NCBI GenBank assembly: GCA_003476445.1
Contig: DMUF01000104.1
Coordinates: 2,640-15,626, forward strand
Direction: 5' to 3'
Origin: Gammaproteobacteria bacterium
Lineage (GTDB): Bacteria > Pseudomonadota > Gammaproteobacteria > Pseudomonadales > Azotimanducaceae
Length of the DNA: 12,987 nucleotides
Under the pieces are notes generated by a model. It was not told the DNA's origin, ran no database searches, and saw nothing but the letters and a program-made list of their open reading frames with translations. Both the position numbers and the translations under genes were made by a program. How positions within the stretch are numbered: the stretch's first letter is position 1; every line of letters begins with the position of its first letter. Of this stretch, positions 6,331 through 12,987 are shown piece by piece.

Positions 6331-7464
6331 ATGGCGGGGCAGGATTTCGTTCGCTCCCTGCCGGGTGGCGTCGCCACGGGCCCCGCCGCGTGGCTCAAGC
6401 GCATTCACCTTGACCCGCTCTTGCTGCTCGCGCTGCTGATTCTGATGAGCGTCGGTCTCGTCGTGCTCTACAGCGCAGCGGATCGCTCGATCACGATGGT
6501 CGAGAATCAGGCGAGCCGGTTCGGGATCGGTATTCTGGCTCTGGTTATCGCTGCGCAGCTGCCTCTGCGTTATTACCTTGTCTGGGCCCCGGTGGGTTAT
6601 CTCGCGGGCGTGGCGCTTCTGGTTCTCGTGCTCGTGATCGGTGACACCGCGAAGGGCGCCCAGCGCTGGATCGATCTGCCCGGGCTGCCACGTTTTCAGC
6701 CGTCGGAAGTGATGAAAGTCCTCGTGCCGATGATGGTGGCCTGGTACCTGTTCGACCGACCGATGCCCCCCCGCCTGGTTGATCTCGGGGTGGCGCTGGT
6801 GATCATCGGTGTGCCCGCGGCGCTGGTGCTGGTGCAGCCAGATCTCGGTACGTCGATTCTGGTCGCTGGTTCGGGCTTCGCGGTGATCCTGCTTGCCGGC
6901 CTCAGCTGGCGCTGGATCGGCGGTGCCGTCGCGGCGCTCGTCCTCGCCGTACCGTTGCTTTGGACCTTCGTGATGCACGATTACCAGAAACGTCGGGTGC
7001 TCACGCTCTTTGATCCAGAGAGCGATCCCCTGGGCGCTGGCTGGAACATCATCCAGTCCACCACCGCCATCGGGTCTGGGGGCATGTACGGCAAAGGCAT
7101 GTTTGCCGGAACGCAGAGCCACCTGCACTTTCTGCCGGAGGGGCATACGGACTTCATCATTGCGGTGGTAGGCGAAGAGTTCGGGCTTGTCGGCGTCGCC
7201 GTGCTGCTCCTCATCTATACGGCGATCATCGCGCGAGGGCTTCAGCTCGCGGCGCAGGCGCAGCACGCGTTTCAGCGGCTGCTCGCAGGTGCGCTCACCA
7301 TCACCTTTTTCGTCTACGTGTTCGTCAACATCGGCATGGTGAGCGGGCTCCTGCCGGTGGTGGGCGTGCCCCTTCCGCTCGTGAGCTATGGCGGCACGTC
7401 GGCGATCACGCTGCTCGGCAGTTTTGGCATCATCATGGCTGCGCGGTCGCAGCGCAGCCGCTAA
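6331..7464 (+). CDS. mrdB: Peptidoglycan glycosyltransferase RodA (MrdB)
   Basis: SEDS-family polymerase that joins lipid II disaccharides into glycan strands during elongation, paired with PBP2. The 377-residue protein has multiple hydrophobic segments, about ten membrane spans by family. Visible signatures are QRWIDLPGLPRFQPSE (111-126), QPDLGTSILV in the middle, the loop GTQSHLHFLPEGHTDF holding Asp274, and the SEDS block SGLLPVVGVPLPLVSYGGTS near the C-terminus. Asp274 lies in the HTDF motif that carries the catalytic aspartate in studied RodA proteins (E. coli Asp262 by my recollection). The ATG is two bases after the mrdA stop, with GGTGG about 10 bases upstream, implying co-translation with its partner. 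The long antisense open frame over it is a composition shadow. Confidence 0.97.
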   Translation: MAGQDFVRSLPGGVATGPAAWLKRIHLDPLLLLALLILMSVGLVVLYSAADRSITMVENQASRFGIGILALVIAAQLPLRYYLVWAPVGYLAGVALLVLVLVIGDTAKGAQRWIDLPGLPRFQPSEVMKVLVPMMVAWYLFDRPMPPRLVDLGVALVIIGVPAALVLVQPDLGTSILVAGSGFAVILLAGLSWRWIGGAVAALVLAVPLLWTFVMHDYQKRRVLTLFDPESDPLGAGWNIIQSTTAIGSGGMYGKGMFAGTQSHLHFLPEGHTDFIIAVVGEEFGLVGVAVLLLIYTAIIARGLQLAAQAQHAFQRLLAGALTITFFVYVFVNIGMVSGLLPVVGVPLPLVSYGGTSAITLLGSFGIIMAARSQRSR

Positions 7465-7491
7465 CGTTTTCATCGCAGTAGGAAGTCGTCG

Positions 7492-8538
7492 ATGACGCTG
7501 TTCTCGTTGTTTCGCCGCACGCGTGAACTCTTGTGGTTTACGGGTGTCCTTCTCGTCCTCGGACAGTTGGCGGCGCCTGCGTACGGAAGTTACGCCGAGC
7601 GCGAAGATGTGCGTGCGTGGATCTCGGCGCAGGTGGAGGCGCACGGGCTCGACGCCGCCGCCGTCACCTCAACGCTCAATGGCGCCAAACGTCAGGAATC
7701 AATTCTGAAGGCTATTGCGCGACCGGCTGAGCGGGTGCTCACCTGGGACGAGTACCGCAGGCTGTTCGTCGAGCCGATGCGGATCGAGCAGGGGCTCGCG
7801 TTCTGGAACACGCATGCCGCCACCCTTGACCGCGCGCGTATGCGCTTCGGCGTGCCGCCGGAGTATGTGGTCGCCATCATTGGCGTCGAAACGCGCTATG
7901 GGCGGGTCACGGGCAGTTACCGGGTTCTGGACGCGCTCGCGACGCTGGGGTTCGATTACCCACCGCGCGCGACATTCTTCCGCGGTGAACTGCTCGCGCT
8001 GCTGCTCATGGCGCGGGAAGAAGGGCTTGATCCGGCAACGCTCAAGGGTTCGTACGCGGGGGCCATGGGCTATGGCCAGTTCATTCCTTCCAGCTTTCGT
8101 GCCTACGCTATCGACTTCGATGCGGACGGGCATCGTGACATCTGGGGCAATCCGACCGACGCTATCGGCAGTGTCGCCAATTATTTCGCGCGACATGGCT
8201 GGGCGCGTGATGGTCTGGTCGCCGCGCCTCTGGGTGCTGCGGACGCTTCTGCAGCTCAACGTGCATCCGGCTGGACCGATGACTCGCTTGAGCTCAATTT
8301 CACTGCCGGCGCGCTGCGCGCCGCGGGGTGGAAATTGCCGCCCCTCGCCGATGATCAGGCGTCAGAGCTTCTGTTGCTGGATGGCGCGCAGGGAAAGGAA
8401 GTCTGGGCCGCGCTGCCCAATTTCTATGTGATCACACGTTACAACCGCAGTCGGCTTTATGCGCTTGCCGTGCATGAGCTGGCCGGTGCGCTCCGCGACC
8501 GCTATGCCGCTGCAAACAATGGCGTGTCCGCGCGCTGA
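7492..8538 (+). CDS. mltB: Lytic murein transglycosylase, MltB/SltB1 family
   Basis: Periplasmic enzyme that cleaves the MurNAc-GlcNAc bond of peptidoglycan, forming 1,6-anhydro-MurNAc ends. The 348 residues show the SLT_2 family order. A helical N-part is followed by the catalytic GVETRYGRVTGSYRVLDALA with Glu133, then YAGAMGYGQFIPSSF, then DIWGNPTDAIGSVANYF. The N-terminus has a basic start (FRRTRE), a hydrophobic core (about 13-28) and a likely signal-peptidase I site near APA-YG-S (28-33). No Cys-containing lipobox is present, so this is a soluble form like Pseudomonas SltB1 rather than the E. coli lipoprotein MltB. AGGA at 7480-7483 sits 8 bases before the ATG. The stop overlaps the rlpA start in TGATG. 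Confidence 0.94.
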   Translation: MTLFSLFRRTRELLWFTGVLLVLGQLAAPAYGSYAEREDVRAWISAQVEAHGLDAAAVTSTLNGAKRQESILKAIARPAERVLTWDEYRRLFVEPMRIEQGLAFWNTHAATLDRARMRFGVPPEYVVAIIGVETRYGRVTGSYRVLDALATLGFDYPPRATFFRGELLALLLMAREEGLDPATLKGSYAGAMGYGQFIPSSFRAYAIDFDADGHRDIWGNPTDAIGSVANYFARHGWARDGLVAAPLGAADASAAQRASGWTDDSLELNFTAGALRAAGWKLPPLADDQASELLLLDGAQGKEVWAALPNFYVITRYNRSRLYALAVHELAGALRDRYAAANNGVSAR

Positions 8539-9395
8539 TGTCCCGGTCTGCTCCAGTCGGCCTGCTGCTCGCGCTGATGGTGCTGCTTGTGGGGTGTCGG
8601 TCTGCGCCGGAGTCTCCGTCGTCCGGGAGCGGAGAGCGCGCCCCGACCGCGTCCCGCATCTGGAGCACGGACGGACCGCCGGATGTCATTCCTCCGGGGC
8701 TCGAGAACCAGCCTGACCCGGTGCCGCGGGTCGAACCACGCGGCGCGCGCGGCAACCCGAAGACCTATCGGGTCTTTGGCAAGACCTATCGCACCATGGA
8801 ATCGGCGGAAGGCTATTACGCGACCGGGCTCGCGTCCTGGTACGGACGCAAGTTTCACGGTCGCAGCACCTCGAGCGGAGAGCCATACGACATGCTGCAG
8901 CTCACGGCGGCGCATCGCGCCTTGCCGCTGCCGACGTATGTGCGGGTCACGAACCTGGAAAACGGGCGCACCACGCTGGTTCGAGTCAATGATCGTGGAC
9001 CGTTTCACAGCGACCGCATTATCGATCTCTCGTTTGGGGCAGCGTACAAGCTAGGCTTCGCTCATCGCGGAACGGCACGTGTGCGCGTAGAAGTCTGGTC
9101 ACCCGACGGAGCACCCGCCGCAGAGGCGCGATCGGATCGTGTTCTGGCTGAGGTCCCTGCGCCGCCTCATCGTTTCGTGCTCCAGGCGGGCGCCTTTCGC
9201 AACCTCGCATCAGCGGATGCGTTGAAAGCCTCGCTCGAGCGATTGACGGGCAGTCGTGCGTATGTGGTCCGGGTGTCCAATGAGGCGCTTTATCGCGTCC
9301 GTCTTGGTCCGGTCGAGAGCGAGGCCGAGGCGTTGAGGCTCAGATCGCTGATCATCGATGCGAACCTGGATGAACCGATGATCATCCGGGAATAA
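8538..9395 (+). CDS. rlpA: Septal lytic transglycosylase RlpA (lipoprotein with SPOR domain)
   Basis: Outer-membrane lipoprotein that cleaves naked (peptide-free) glycan strands at division sites. The signal sequence ends in the lipobox LVGC with Cys20 as the lipidated residue; the next residue is Arg, not Asp, consistent with outer-membrane sorting. A Pro-rich linker follows (about 24-75). The double-psi beta-barrel domain (about 93-180) contains ASWYGRKFHG, Glu115 in SGEPYD, His126 in TAAHRALPLPT and Asp152 in VNDRGPF. Their spacing equals that of E120, H131 and D157, the residues I recall as needed for activity in P. aeruginosa RlpA. A C-terminal SPOR domain (about 212-285, HRFVLQAGAF onward) binds denuded septal glycan. 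The 285-residue product uses the first ATG, overlapping the mltB stop by one base, so coupled translation is likely. Confidence 0.95.
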   Translation: MSRSAPVGLLLALMVLLVGCRSAPESPSSGSGERAPTASRIWSTDGPPDVIPPGLENQPDPVPRVEPRGARGNPKTYRVFGKTYRTMESAEGYYATGLASWYGRKFHGRSTSSGEPYDMLQLTAAHRALPLPTYVRVTNLENGRTTLVRVNDRGPFHSDRIIDLSFGAAYKLGFAHRGTARVRVEVWSPDGAPAAEARSDRVLAEVPAPPHRFVLQAGAFRNLASADALKASLERLTGSRAYVVRVSNEALYRVRLGPVESEAEALRLRSLIIDANLDEPMIIRE

Positions 9396-9406
9396 GGCGG
9401 GTTAGA

Positions 9407-10684
9407 ATGTCGCGCTCCGATGCCCTGCGCGAACGGATCTCGCTCATGCCAGCACTGCACTCTCTGTCTTTTCTCGCTTCTGTACCGCGTCGCCTCGGCC
9501 ATGCGGTCTTGTTGCTGCTCGGCCTGTGGAGCGGCACGCTGCAAGCAGCCAGCGCTGCGGCGACCGCGGCAGCCGCACCTGCGCCGCCGCCGGCCATCGC
9601 TGCGAGTTCATATTTGCTCATCGATGCGGAGACGCTGCGCGTGCTCGTGGAGCAGAACAGTCGCGCGCCGCTGCCGCCTGCCAGTCTCACCAAGATCATG
9701 ACCGCCTACGTTGCGGAGATCGAACTCGCTTCCGGGCGTATCAAGCTCTCGGACGACGTGCCTGTGAGTGTCAATGCGTGGCAAGCGGAGGGCTCGCGCA
9801 TGTTCATCCAGGAAGGCACCACGGTCCCCCTGGAGAAACTGCTGCGCGGCGTGATCATTTCGTCGGGCAACGACGCGAGCATCGCGATCGCCGAGTACAT
9901 CGCCGGCAGCGAGTCGGCCTTTGCCGACATGATGAATGAGCAGGCGCGCAAACTCGGCATGACAGACACGCATTTCGAGAATGCGACCGGGCTGCCGGCG
10001 CCGGAACACCGCACCACCGCGCACGATCTGGCGCTGCTCACCCGCGCCCTCATTCGCGAGTTCCCCGAGCATTACGCGATCTACGCGGAGAAGTCGTTCA
10101 CGTTCAACGGCATCGACCAGCCGAACCGCAATCGCCTGCTCTGGCGCGATCGAACGGTTGACGGCGTGAAGACGGGGCATACGGAGGAAGCCGGGTTCTG
10201 CCTCGTTGCATCGGCGAAGCGTGAGGATCAGCGCCTCATTTCCGTTGTCATGGGCACCGAGAGCGATGAAGCGCGCATGCGCGAAAGTCAGAAACTCCTG
10301 TCCTATGGGTTCCGCTATTTCCAGACTCATCGGCTCTATGAAGGCGGTGTGCCGCTCAAGACCGCGCGCGTGTGGTACGGCACTGCGGATGAGGTGGGGC
10401 TGGGTGCTGCCGAGACCGTTACCGTGACCATTACGCGGGGCGCCTATGACAGCCTGAAGGCGGAGCTGGTCGTCCCGAATGCCATTGAGGCGCCGCTCGA
10501 GAAAGGGCAGGTGCTGGGTCGACTCGTCCTGCGGCTGGGTGAAGAGACGGTGGCCGATGTGCCGCTGGTCGCGCTGGATGCGGTCGAAGAAGCGGGGTTC
10601 TTCTCACGGATCGTCGATTTTCTGCTGCTGCTCTTCGCCAATCTGTTCACAAGTGATGAGACGGAGGCACCGGCCGGTGGCTGA
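9407..10684 (+). CDS. dacA: D-alanyl-D-alanine carboxypeptidase (PBP5/DacA family)
   Basis: Low-molecular-weight penicillin-binding protein that removes the terminal D-Ala from peptidoglycan pentapeptides in the periplasm, limiting crosslinking. Motifs seen are SLTK with nucleophile Ser93 and Lys96, SGN at 153-155, and KTGHTEEAG with Lys255. A beta-rich PBP5 C-terminal domain follows (about 310-395). Near the end is the amphipathic, hydrophobic helix FFSRIVDFLLLLFANLF, typical of the inner-membrane anchor. The 425 residues exceed the usual 385-405, because the signal peptide has a long n-region (core about 32-41, probable cleavage after LQA at 47) and an Ala/Pro-rich stretch precedes the catalytic domain. 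ATG 9407 has AAGG at spacing 9; ATG 9446 would remove 13 residues. In Pseudomonas the orthologue at this position is named dacC. Confidence 0.95.
   Translation: MSRSDALRERISLMPALHSLSFLASVPRRLGHAVLLLLGLWSGTLQAASAAATAAAAPAPPPAIAASSYLLIDAETLRVLVEQNSRAPLPPASLTKIMTAYVAEIELASGRIKLSDDVPVSVNAWQAEGSRMFIQEGTTVPLEKLLRGVIISSGNDASIAIAEYIAGSESAFADMMNEQARKLGMTDTHFENATGLPAPEHRTTAHDLALLTRALIREFPEHYAIYAEKSFTFNGIDQPNRNRLLWRDRTVDGVKTGHTEEAGFCLVASAKREDQRLISVVMGTESDEARMRESQKLLSYGFRYFQTHRLYEGGVPLKTARVWYGTADEVGLGAAETVTVTITRGAYDSLKAELVVPNAIEAPLEKGQVLGRLVLRLGEETVADVPLVALDAVEEAGFFSRIVDFLLLLFANLFTSDETEAPAGG
10663..10667 (+). promoter_or_regulatory. Ribosome-binding site deciding the GTG start of ybeD
   Basis: GGAGG, a full core Shine-Dalgarno sequence, lies 9 bases before the GTG at 10677 and inside the end of dacA. 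The in-frame ATG at 10656 lies upstream of it and has no such site. This favours the 88-residue YbeD product. Confidence 0.6.
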
Positions 10685-10943
10685 ACTGCCGCGCATCGAG
10701 TTTCCCTGTGCGGATTACCCAATCAAGGTGATCGGGCACAACGTGGAAGATTTCCGCGTGCGCGTGCTGACTATTGTGCGAGTGCATGCTCCGGAGGTGA
10801 CCGAGATGTCCGTGTCGGTCCGGGACAGCCGGCAGGGAGCGTTCAGTTCCGTTCGTATCAGCATCGTGGCGACGGGGGAAGAACAGCTCCGTGCGCTTCA
10901 TGCCGCGCTCCTCGCGGAGCCGGCGGTGAAGCTCGTGCTCTGA
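10677..10943 (+). CDS. ybeD: YbeD family (DUF493) small protein, lipoate-locus regulator candidate
   Basis: Small cytoplasmic protein of the DUF493/YbeD family, whose fold resembles the ACT-like regulatory domain. Its biochemical role is not settled, but the gene almost always sits next to lipB. The 88 residues match E. coli YbeD (87). Family features are IEFPCADYPIKVIG (7-20), the following VRVLTIVRVHAPEV strand (28-41), and the AFSSVRISIVATGEEQL block (55-71). The start is GTG 10677, supported by GGAGG 9 bases upstream, and it overlaps the dacA end by 8 bp. The in-frame frame stays open much further 5', but that translation is Arg/Cys/Ser-rich dacA shadow. The stop shares a base with the lipB start (TGATG), suggesting coupled translation. 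Confidence 0.9.
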   Translation: MAELPRIEFPCADYPIKVIGHNVEDFRVRVLTIVRVHAPEVTEMSVSVRDSRQGAFSSVRISIVATGEEQLRALHAALLAEPAVKLVL

Positions 10944-11650
10944 TGCGGGAAATAACCCCGCCAGGCGCTTTGTTCGAGACTCTGCGCACGGGCCGCGCGC
11001 TGCTGCCCCTGCATCTGCGTGACCTTGGCCGCACGGACTATCTTCCCGTCATGCAGGCCATGCAGTCATTCACCGAATCCCGTTCGTCCGCGACCGAGGA
11101 CGAGTTCTGGCTGACCGAGCATGAACGCGTCTTCACCCAGGGTCAGGCGGGCAAAGCGGAGCATGTTCTTGCTCCCGGCGACATTCCTGTGGTGCAGACG
11201 GATCGCGGTGGCCAGGTCACCTATCACGGCCCCGGGCAGATCGTTGGCTATCTGCTGTTTGATGTGCGCCGTCTTGGCATATCAGTGCGCGATCTTGTGA
11301 GCGGCATCGAGGGGGCAATCGTCGCCGTCCTGGCTGCCTATGGCATCGAAGGCCAGGCGCGACCCGATGCTCCTGGCGTATATGTGCGCGGCGCCAAGAT
11401 CGCCTCGCTGGGGCTGCGGGTTCGACGGGGCTGCTCGTACCACGGATTGAGCCTCAACGTGGATATGGACCTCGAGCCGTTCGGCCGCATCAATCCCTGT
11501 GGGCTGCTGGGCATGCAGGTGACGTCCATGACCGAGCTCGTCGGTCCGGTGGCTCTGCCAGAGGTGCGAGCGGCTTTGGTCGATGCGCTCGCGCGTGTTT
11601 ACGGGTTCAGCGTGCGCACACCGGGCACGTCGGGCGACGCGTCAGCCTGA
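10943..11650 (+). CDS. lipB: Octanoyl-(acyl-carrier-protein):protein N-octanoyltransferase LipB
   Basis: Moves the octanoyl group from acyl-carrier protein to the lipoyl-domain lysine of enzymes such as pyruvate dehydrogenase; LipA then inserts sulphur. The 235 residues contain VFTQGQAGKAEH (64-75), TDRGGQVTYHGPGQ (86-99), the catalytic Lys152 in GAKIASLGLR, GCSYHGLSLNVDMDL (164-178) and the acyl-accepting Cys186 in INPCG. The Lys-Cys spacing of 34 equals that of E. coli LipB (K135, C169). About 24 residues precede the usual N-terminus (LHLRDLGR). ATG 10943 is kept because no closer ATG or GTG exists and it overlaps the ybeD stop. The 3' end overlaps moeB on the opposite strand by 44 bp. No lipA follows. 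Confidence 0.96.
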   Translation: MREITPPGALFETLRTGRALLPLHLRDLGRTDYLPVMQAMQSFTESRSSATEDEFWLTEHERVFTQGQAGKAEHVLAPGDIPVVQTDRGGQVTYHGPGQIVGYLLFDVRRLGISVRDLVSGIEGAIVAVLAAYGIEGQARPDAPGVYVRGAKIASLGLRVRRGCSYHGLSLNVDMDLEPFGRINPCGLLGMQVTSMTELVGPVALPEVRAALVDALARVYGFSVRTPGTSGDASA

Positions 11651-12359
11651 GTTTGCGCCACTCGCCCCATTTGCCGTCGAAGTAGAGCACGTGACCGACC
11701 AGCGTTTCCCCGACGCCGGTCAGCATCTTCAGCGCTTCAAGCGCCTGCAGGCTGCCGATGACGCCCACCAGCGGCGCGGCTACCCCATTTTCCGAGCAGT
11801 TCAGCGCGCGGTCGTCGCCTTCCGGATAGAGGCACTGATAGCAGGGCGAGTCCGGGTTGCGCGCATCGAAGACGGTGACTTGTCCTTCCCAGCGGATGGC
11901 AGCCCCTGAGACCAGCGGCTTGCCTGCATGCCAGCAGGCGGCATTCAGCTCGAAGCGGGTGCGAAAATTATCCGACGCATCGATCACGAGATCCGCCGCC
12001 GCTATCTCCTGCTCGAGTTCCGCGCCCTCGAGGCGGTGGTCGATGGCCAGTGTCGTGATTTCCGGATTCAGGCGCGCGACAGCAGCCGCGGCGGACGCCA
12101 CTTTGGTCTGTCCGAGATCGGGTGTGCCGTGAGCAATCTGTCGCTGCAGGTTGGAAAGATCGACCTGATCGTGGTCCACCAGCACAAGCGTGCCCACGCC
12201 GGCTGCCCCGAGGTAGAGCGCGACGGGCGAGCCAAGCCCGCCAACGCCGATCAGCAGCACCCGCGCCGCAAGCAATCGCTCCTGTCCTGCAACATCTAGC
12301 TCCGGCAGCAGGATGTGTCGACCATAGCGCGCAAGTTGGGAGTCGGTCAGATCTGGCAT
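11607..12359 (-). CDS. moeB: MoeB/ThiF-family sulphur-carrier adenylyltransferase (E1-like)
   Basis: Adenylates the C-terminal Gly-Gly of a small ubiquitin-like sulphur carrier (MoaD for molybdopterin, or ThiS for thiamine). The 250 residues show the nucleotide loop GVGGLGS (38-44), VDLSNLQRQ with Arg73, SDNFRTRF with Asp130, and Cys188 in NCSENGV. The zinc-binding pairs are CYQC (Cys173, Cys176) and CPVC (Cys245, Cys248). These cysteine positions are all one higher than those I recall for E. coli MoeB. The segment APLVGVIGSLQALEALKML is more MoeB-like than ThiF-like, and there is no rhodanese domain. MoeB is therefore preferred, but the partner carrier is not in the window, so ThiF/HesA use cannot be excluded. 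It starts 4 bp after the prmC stop, with GGAGG about 12 bases upstream. Confidence 0.9.
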   Translation of the reverse strand: MPDLTDSQLARYGRHILLPELDVAGQERLLAARVLLIGVGGLGSPVALYLGAAGVGTLVLVDHDQVDLSNLQRQIAHGTPDLGQTKVASAAAAVARLNPEITTLAIDHRLEGAELEQEIAAADLVIDASDNFRTRFELNAACWHAGKPLVSGAAIRWEGQVTVFDARNPDSPCYQCLYPEGDDRALNCSENGVAAPLVGVIGSLQALEALKMLTGVGETLVGHVLYFDGKWGEWRKLRLTRRPTCPVCAR

Positions 12360-12363
12360 GGTG

Positions 12364-12987
12364 TCAATACGCCTCCGATCCGCGCCAGCGTCCCAGGGTT
12401 ACACGATGAATGCCCGCGAGATCGCGATGGGTTTCGATGTCTTCGAAGCCTCGGCTGCGAAGCAGATCTGCCACCGCTTCGGCCTGATCGTACCCGTGCT
12501 CGAAGGCAAGCGGGGCGCCCTGGCGCAGATAACGCGGCGCATCGGTGATGATGGCGCGGAACGCGTCCAGACCATCGGCGCCGCCCGCAAGCGCGACCAA
12601 GGGTTCAAAGGTCAGGTCGGCGAGGTGCGGATCATCGGCGGCAATGTAGGGTGGGTTGCTCACGATCAGATCAAATGGGCCCGACAAGGTCGCGAACCAG
12701 CTGCTCGTTCGCCAGGTGATCTCGACGCCAAGCGTCGCCGCATTCGCGGCGGCGATCTTGAGCGCTTCTGTGCTGATATCCGCACCGATTACCTCGGCAT
12801 CCGGTCGTGCCCGAGCGAGCGCGAGGGCAATGGCGCCGCTGCCAGTGCCGAGATCGAGCAGCCGCAGACGTGTGTGGGTCGCGTTGGTAGACGTTCTTTG
12901 ATCGGTTTCCAAATTGCACTGCGCCAGCGCGGCGAGCGCTTGCTCCACGAGGATCTCTGTCTCCGGCCGCGGGATCAGTACCGCAGG
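12364..12987 (-). CDS. prmC: Release factor glutamine N5-methyltransferase PrmC, N-terminus cut off by window
   Basis: Methylates the glutamine of the GGQ motif of release factors RF1 and RF2, speeding peptide release. The frame stays open to the right edge; its first visible residues, VLIPRPETEILVE, are the family signature before the catalytic domain. Then come LLDLGTGSGAIALALA (SAM-binding motif I), VIGADIS with the acidic ribose-binding residue, and the catalytic FDLIVSNPPYIAA. The C-terminal EHGYDQAEAV and AGIHRVTLGR complete it. The window holds 207 residues, so about 70 N-terminal residues (the release-factor-binding helical domain) should lie beyond the edge. An internal GTG at 12948 is not the true start. 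prmC followed by moeB matches the usual hemA-prfA-prmC-moeB operon, so prfA is expected just outside the window. Confidence 0.95.
   Translation of the reverse strand, partial: PAVLIPRPETEILVEQALAALAQCNLETDQRTSTNATHTRLRLLDLGTGSGAIALALARARPDAEVIGADISTEALKIAAANAATLGVEITWRTSSWFATLSGPFDLIVSNPPYIAADDPHLADLTFEPLVALAGGADGLDAFRAIITDAPRYLRQGAPLAFEHGYDQAEAVADLLRSRGFEDIETHRDLAGIHRVTLGRWRGSEAY

Noticed and set aside
6298..7644. 448-residue open frame on the minus strand across mrdB
   Set aside because: It lies antisense to an unmistakable RodA and its translation is dominated by His, Arg, Asp and Gln with no domain-like pattern; this is the usual antisense shadow of GC-rich codon usage.
9380..9408. TAGAAT at 9403-9408 as a -10 box for dacA
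   Set aside because: It overlaps the dacA start codon and there is no -35-like hexamer at the right distance; it would not give a usable leader.
10479..10676. Upstream extension of the ybeD frame
   Set aside because: The open frame begins far inside dacA, but these residues are Arg/Cys/Ser-rich shadow; the family N-terminus and the GGAGG site place the start at GTG 10677.
11541..11575. Short inverted repeat CTCT-GCC-AGAG near the lipB end as a terminator
   Set aside because: Four-base stem within lipB coding sequence with no T-run on either strand.
12364..12948. prmC annotated as a complete 194-residue gene starting at GTG 12948
   Set aside because: The frame continues in family-conserved sequence (VLIPRPETEIL) to the window edge, so the gene is truncated by the window and 12948 is an internal codon.

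Overview
The window is a compact, GC-rich stretch of bacterial chromosome carrying conserved housekeeping genes. Gene content and order point to a gammaproteobacterium. The run proA-nadD-rsfS-rlmH-mrdA-mrdB-mltB(sltB1)-rlpA-dacA-ybeD-lipB is, from memory, the Pseudomonas-type arrangement. The E. coli version instead has lptE-holA in front of nadD and no proA. The genus cannot be named from sequence alone. No mobile element, CRISPR array, RNA gene, prophage or defence system is visible.

Left edge (1-1013): the last 37 codons of ssb run rightward off the left edge and end in the acidic SSB tail. They converge on uppP (minus strand), the undecaprenyl-diphosphate phosphatase that recycles the lipid carrier for cell-wall synthesis. 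A small hairpin lies between the two stops.

Centre (1014-11650, all plus strand): a stand-alone LON-domain protein is followed by a good sigma70-type promoter. Eleven tightly packed genes then follow, with gaps of at most 27 bp and several overlaps. proA (proline synthesis) and nadD (NAD synthesis) come first, then rsfS and rlmH (ribosome silencing and 23S rRNA methylation). Next is a cell-wall block: PBP2 and RodA (elongation synthase), an MltB/SltB1 lytic transglycosylase, the septal transglycosylase RlpA, and a PBP5-type D,D-carboxypeptidase. The block ends with ybeD (DUF493) and lipB (lipoate/octanoate transfer). UppP, PBP2-RodA, MltB, RlpA and DacA together cover carrier recycling, glycan polymerisation and crosslinking, glycan cleavage and peptide trimming.

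Right edge (11607-12987, minus strand): a MoeB/ThiF-family E1-like adenylyltransferase lies 4 bp downstream of prmC, the release-factor glutamine methyltransferase, whose N-terminus is cut off by the window. This matches the end of the common hemA-prfA-prmC-moeB operon. The moeB and lipB reading frames overlap tail to tail by 44 bp, and the overlap encodes MoeB's second zinc-binding Cys pair.

No stretch over 300 bp lacks a gene. I found no undescribed system. The most unusual points are the convergent lipB/moeB overlap, the run of weak non-ATG starts at nadD-rsfS-rlmH, the orphan LON-domain gene before proA, and the absence of lipA after lipB.
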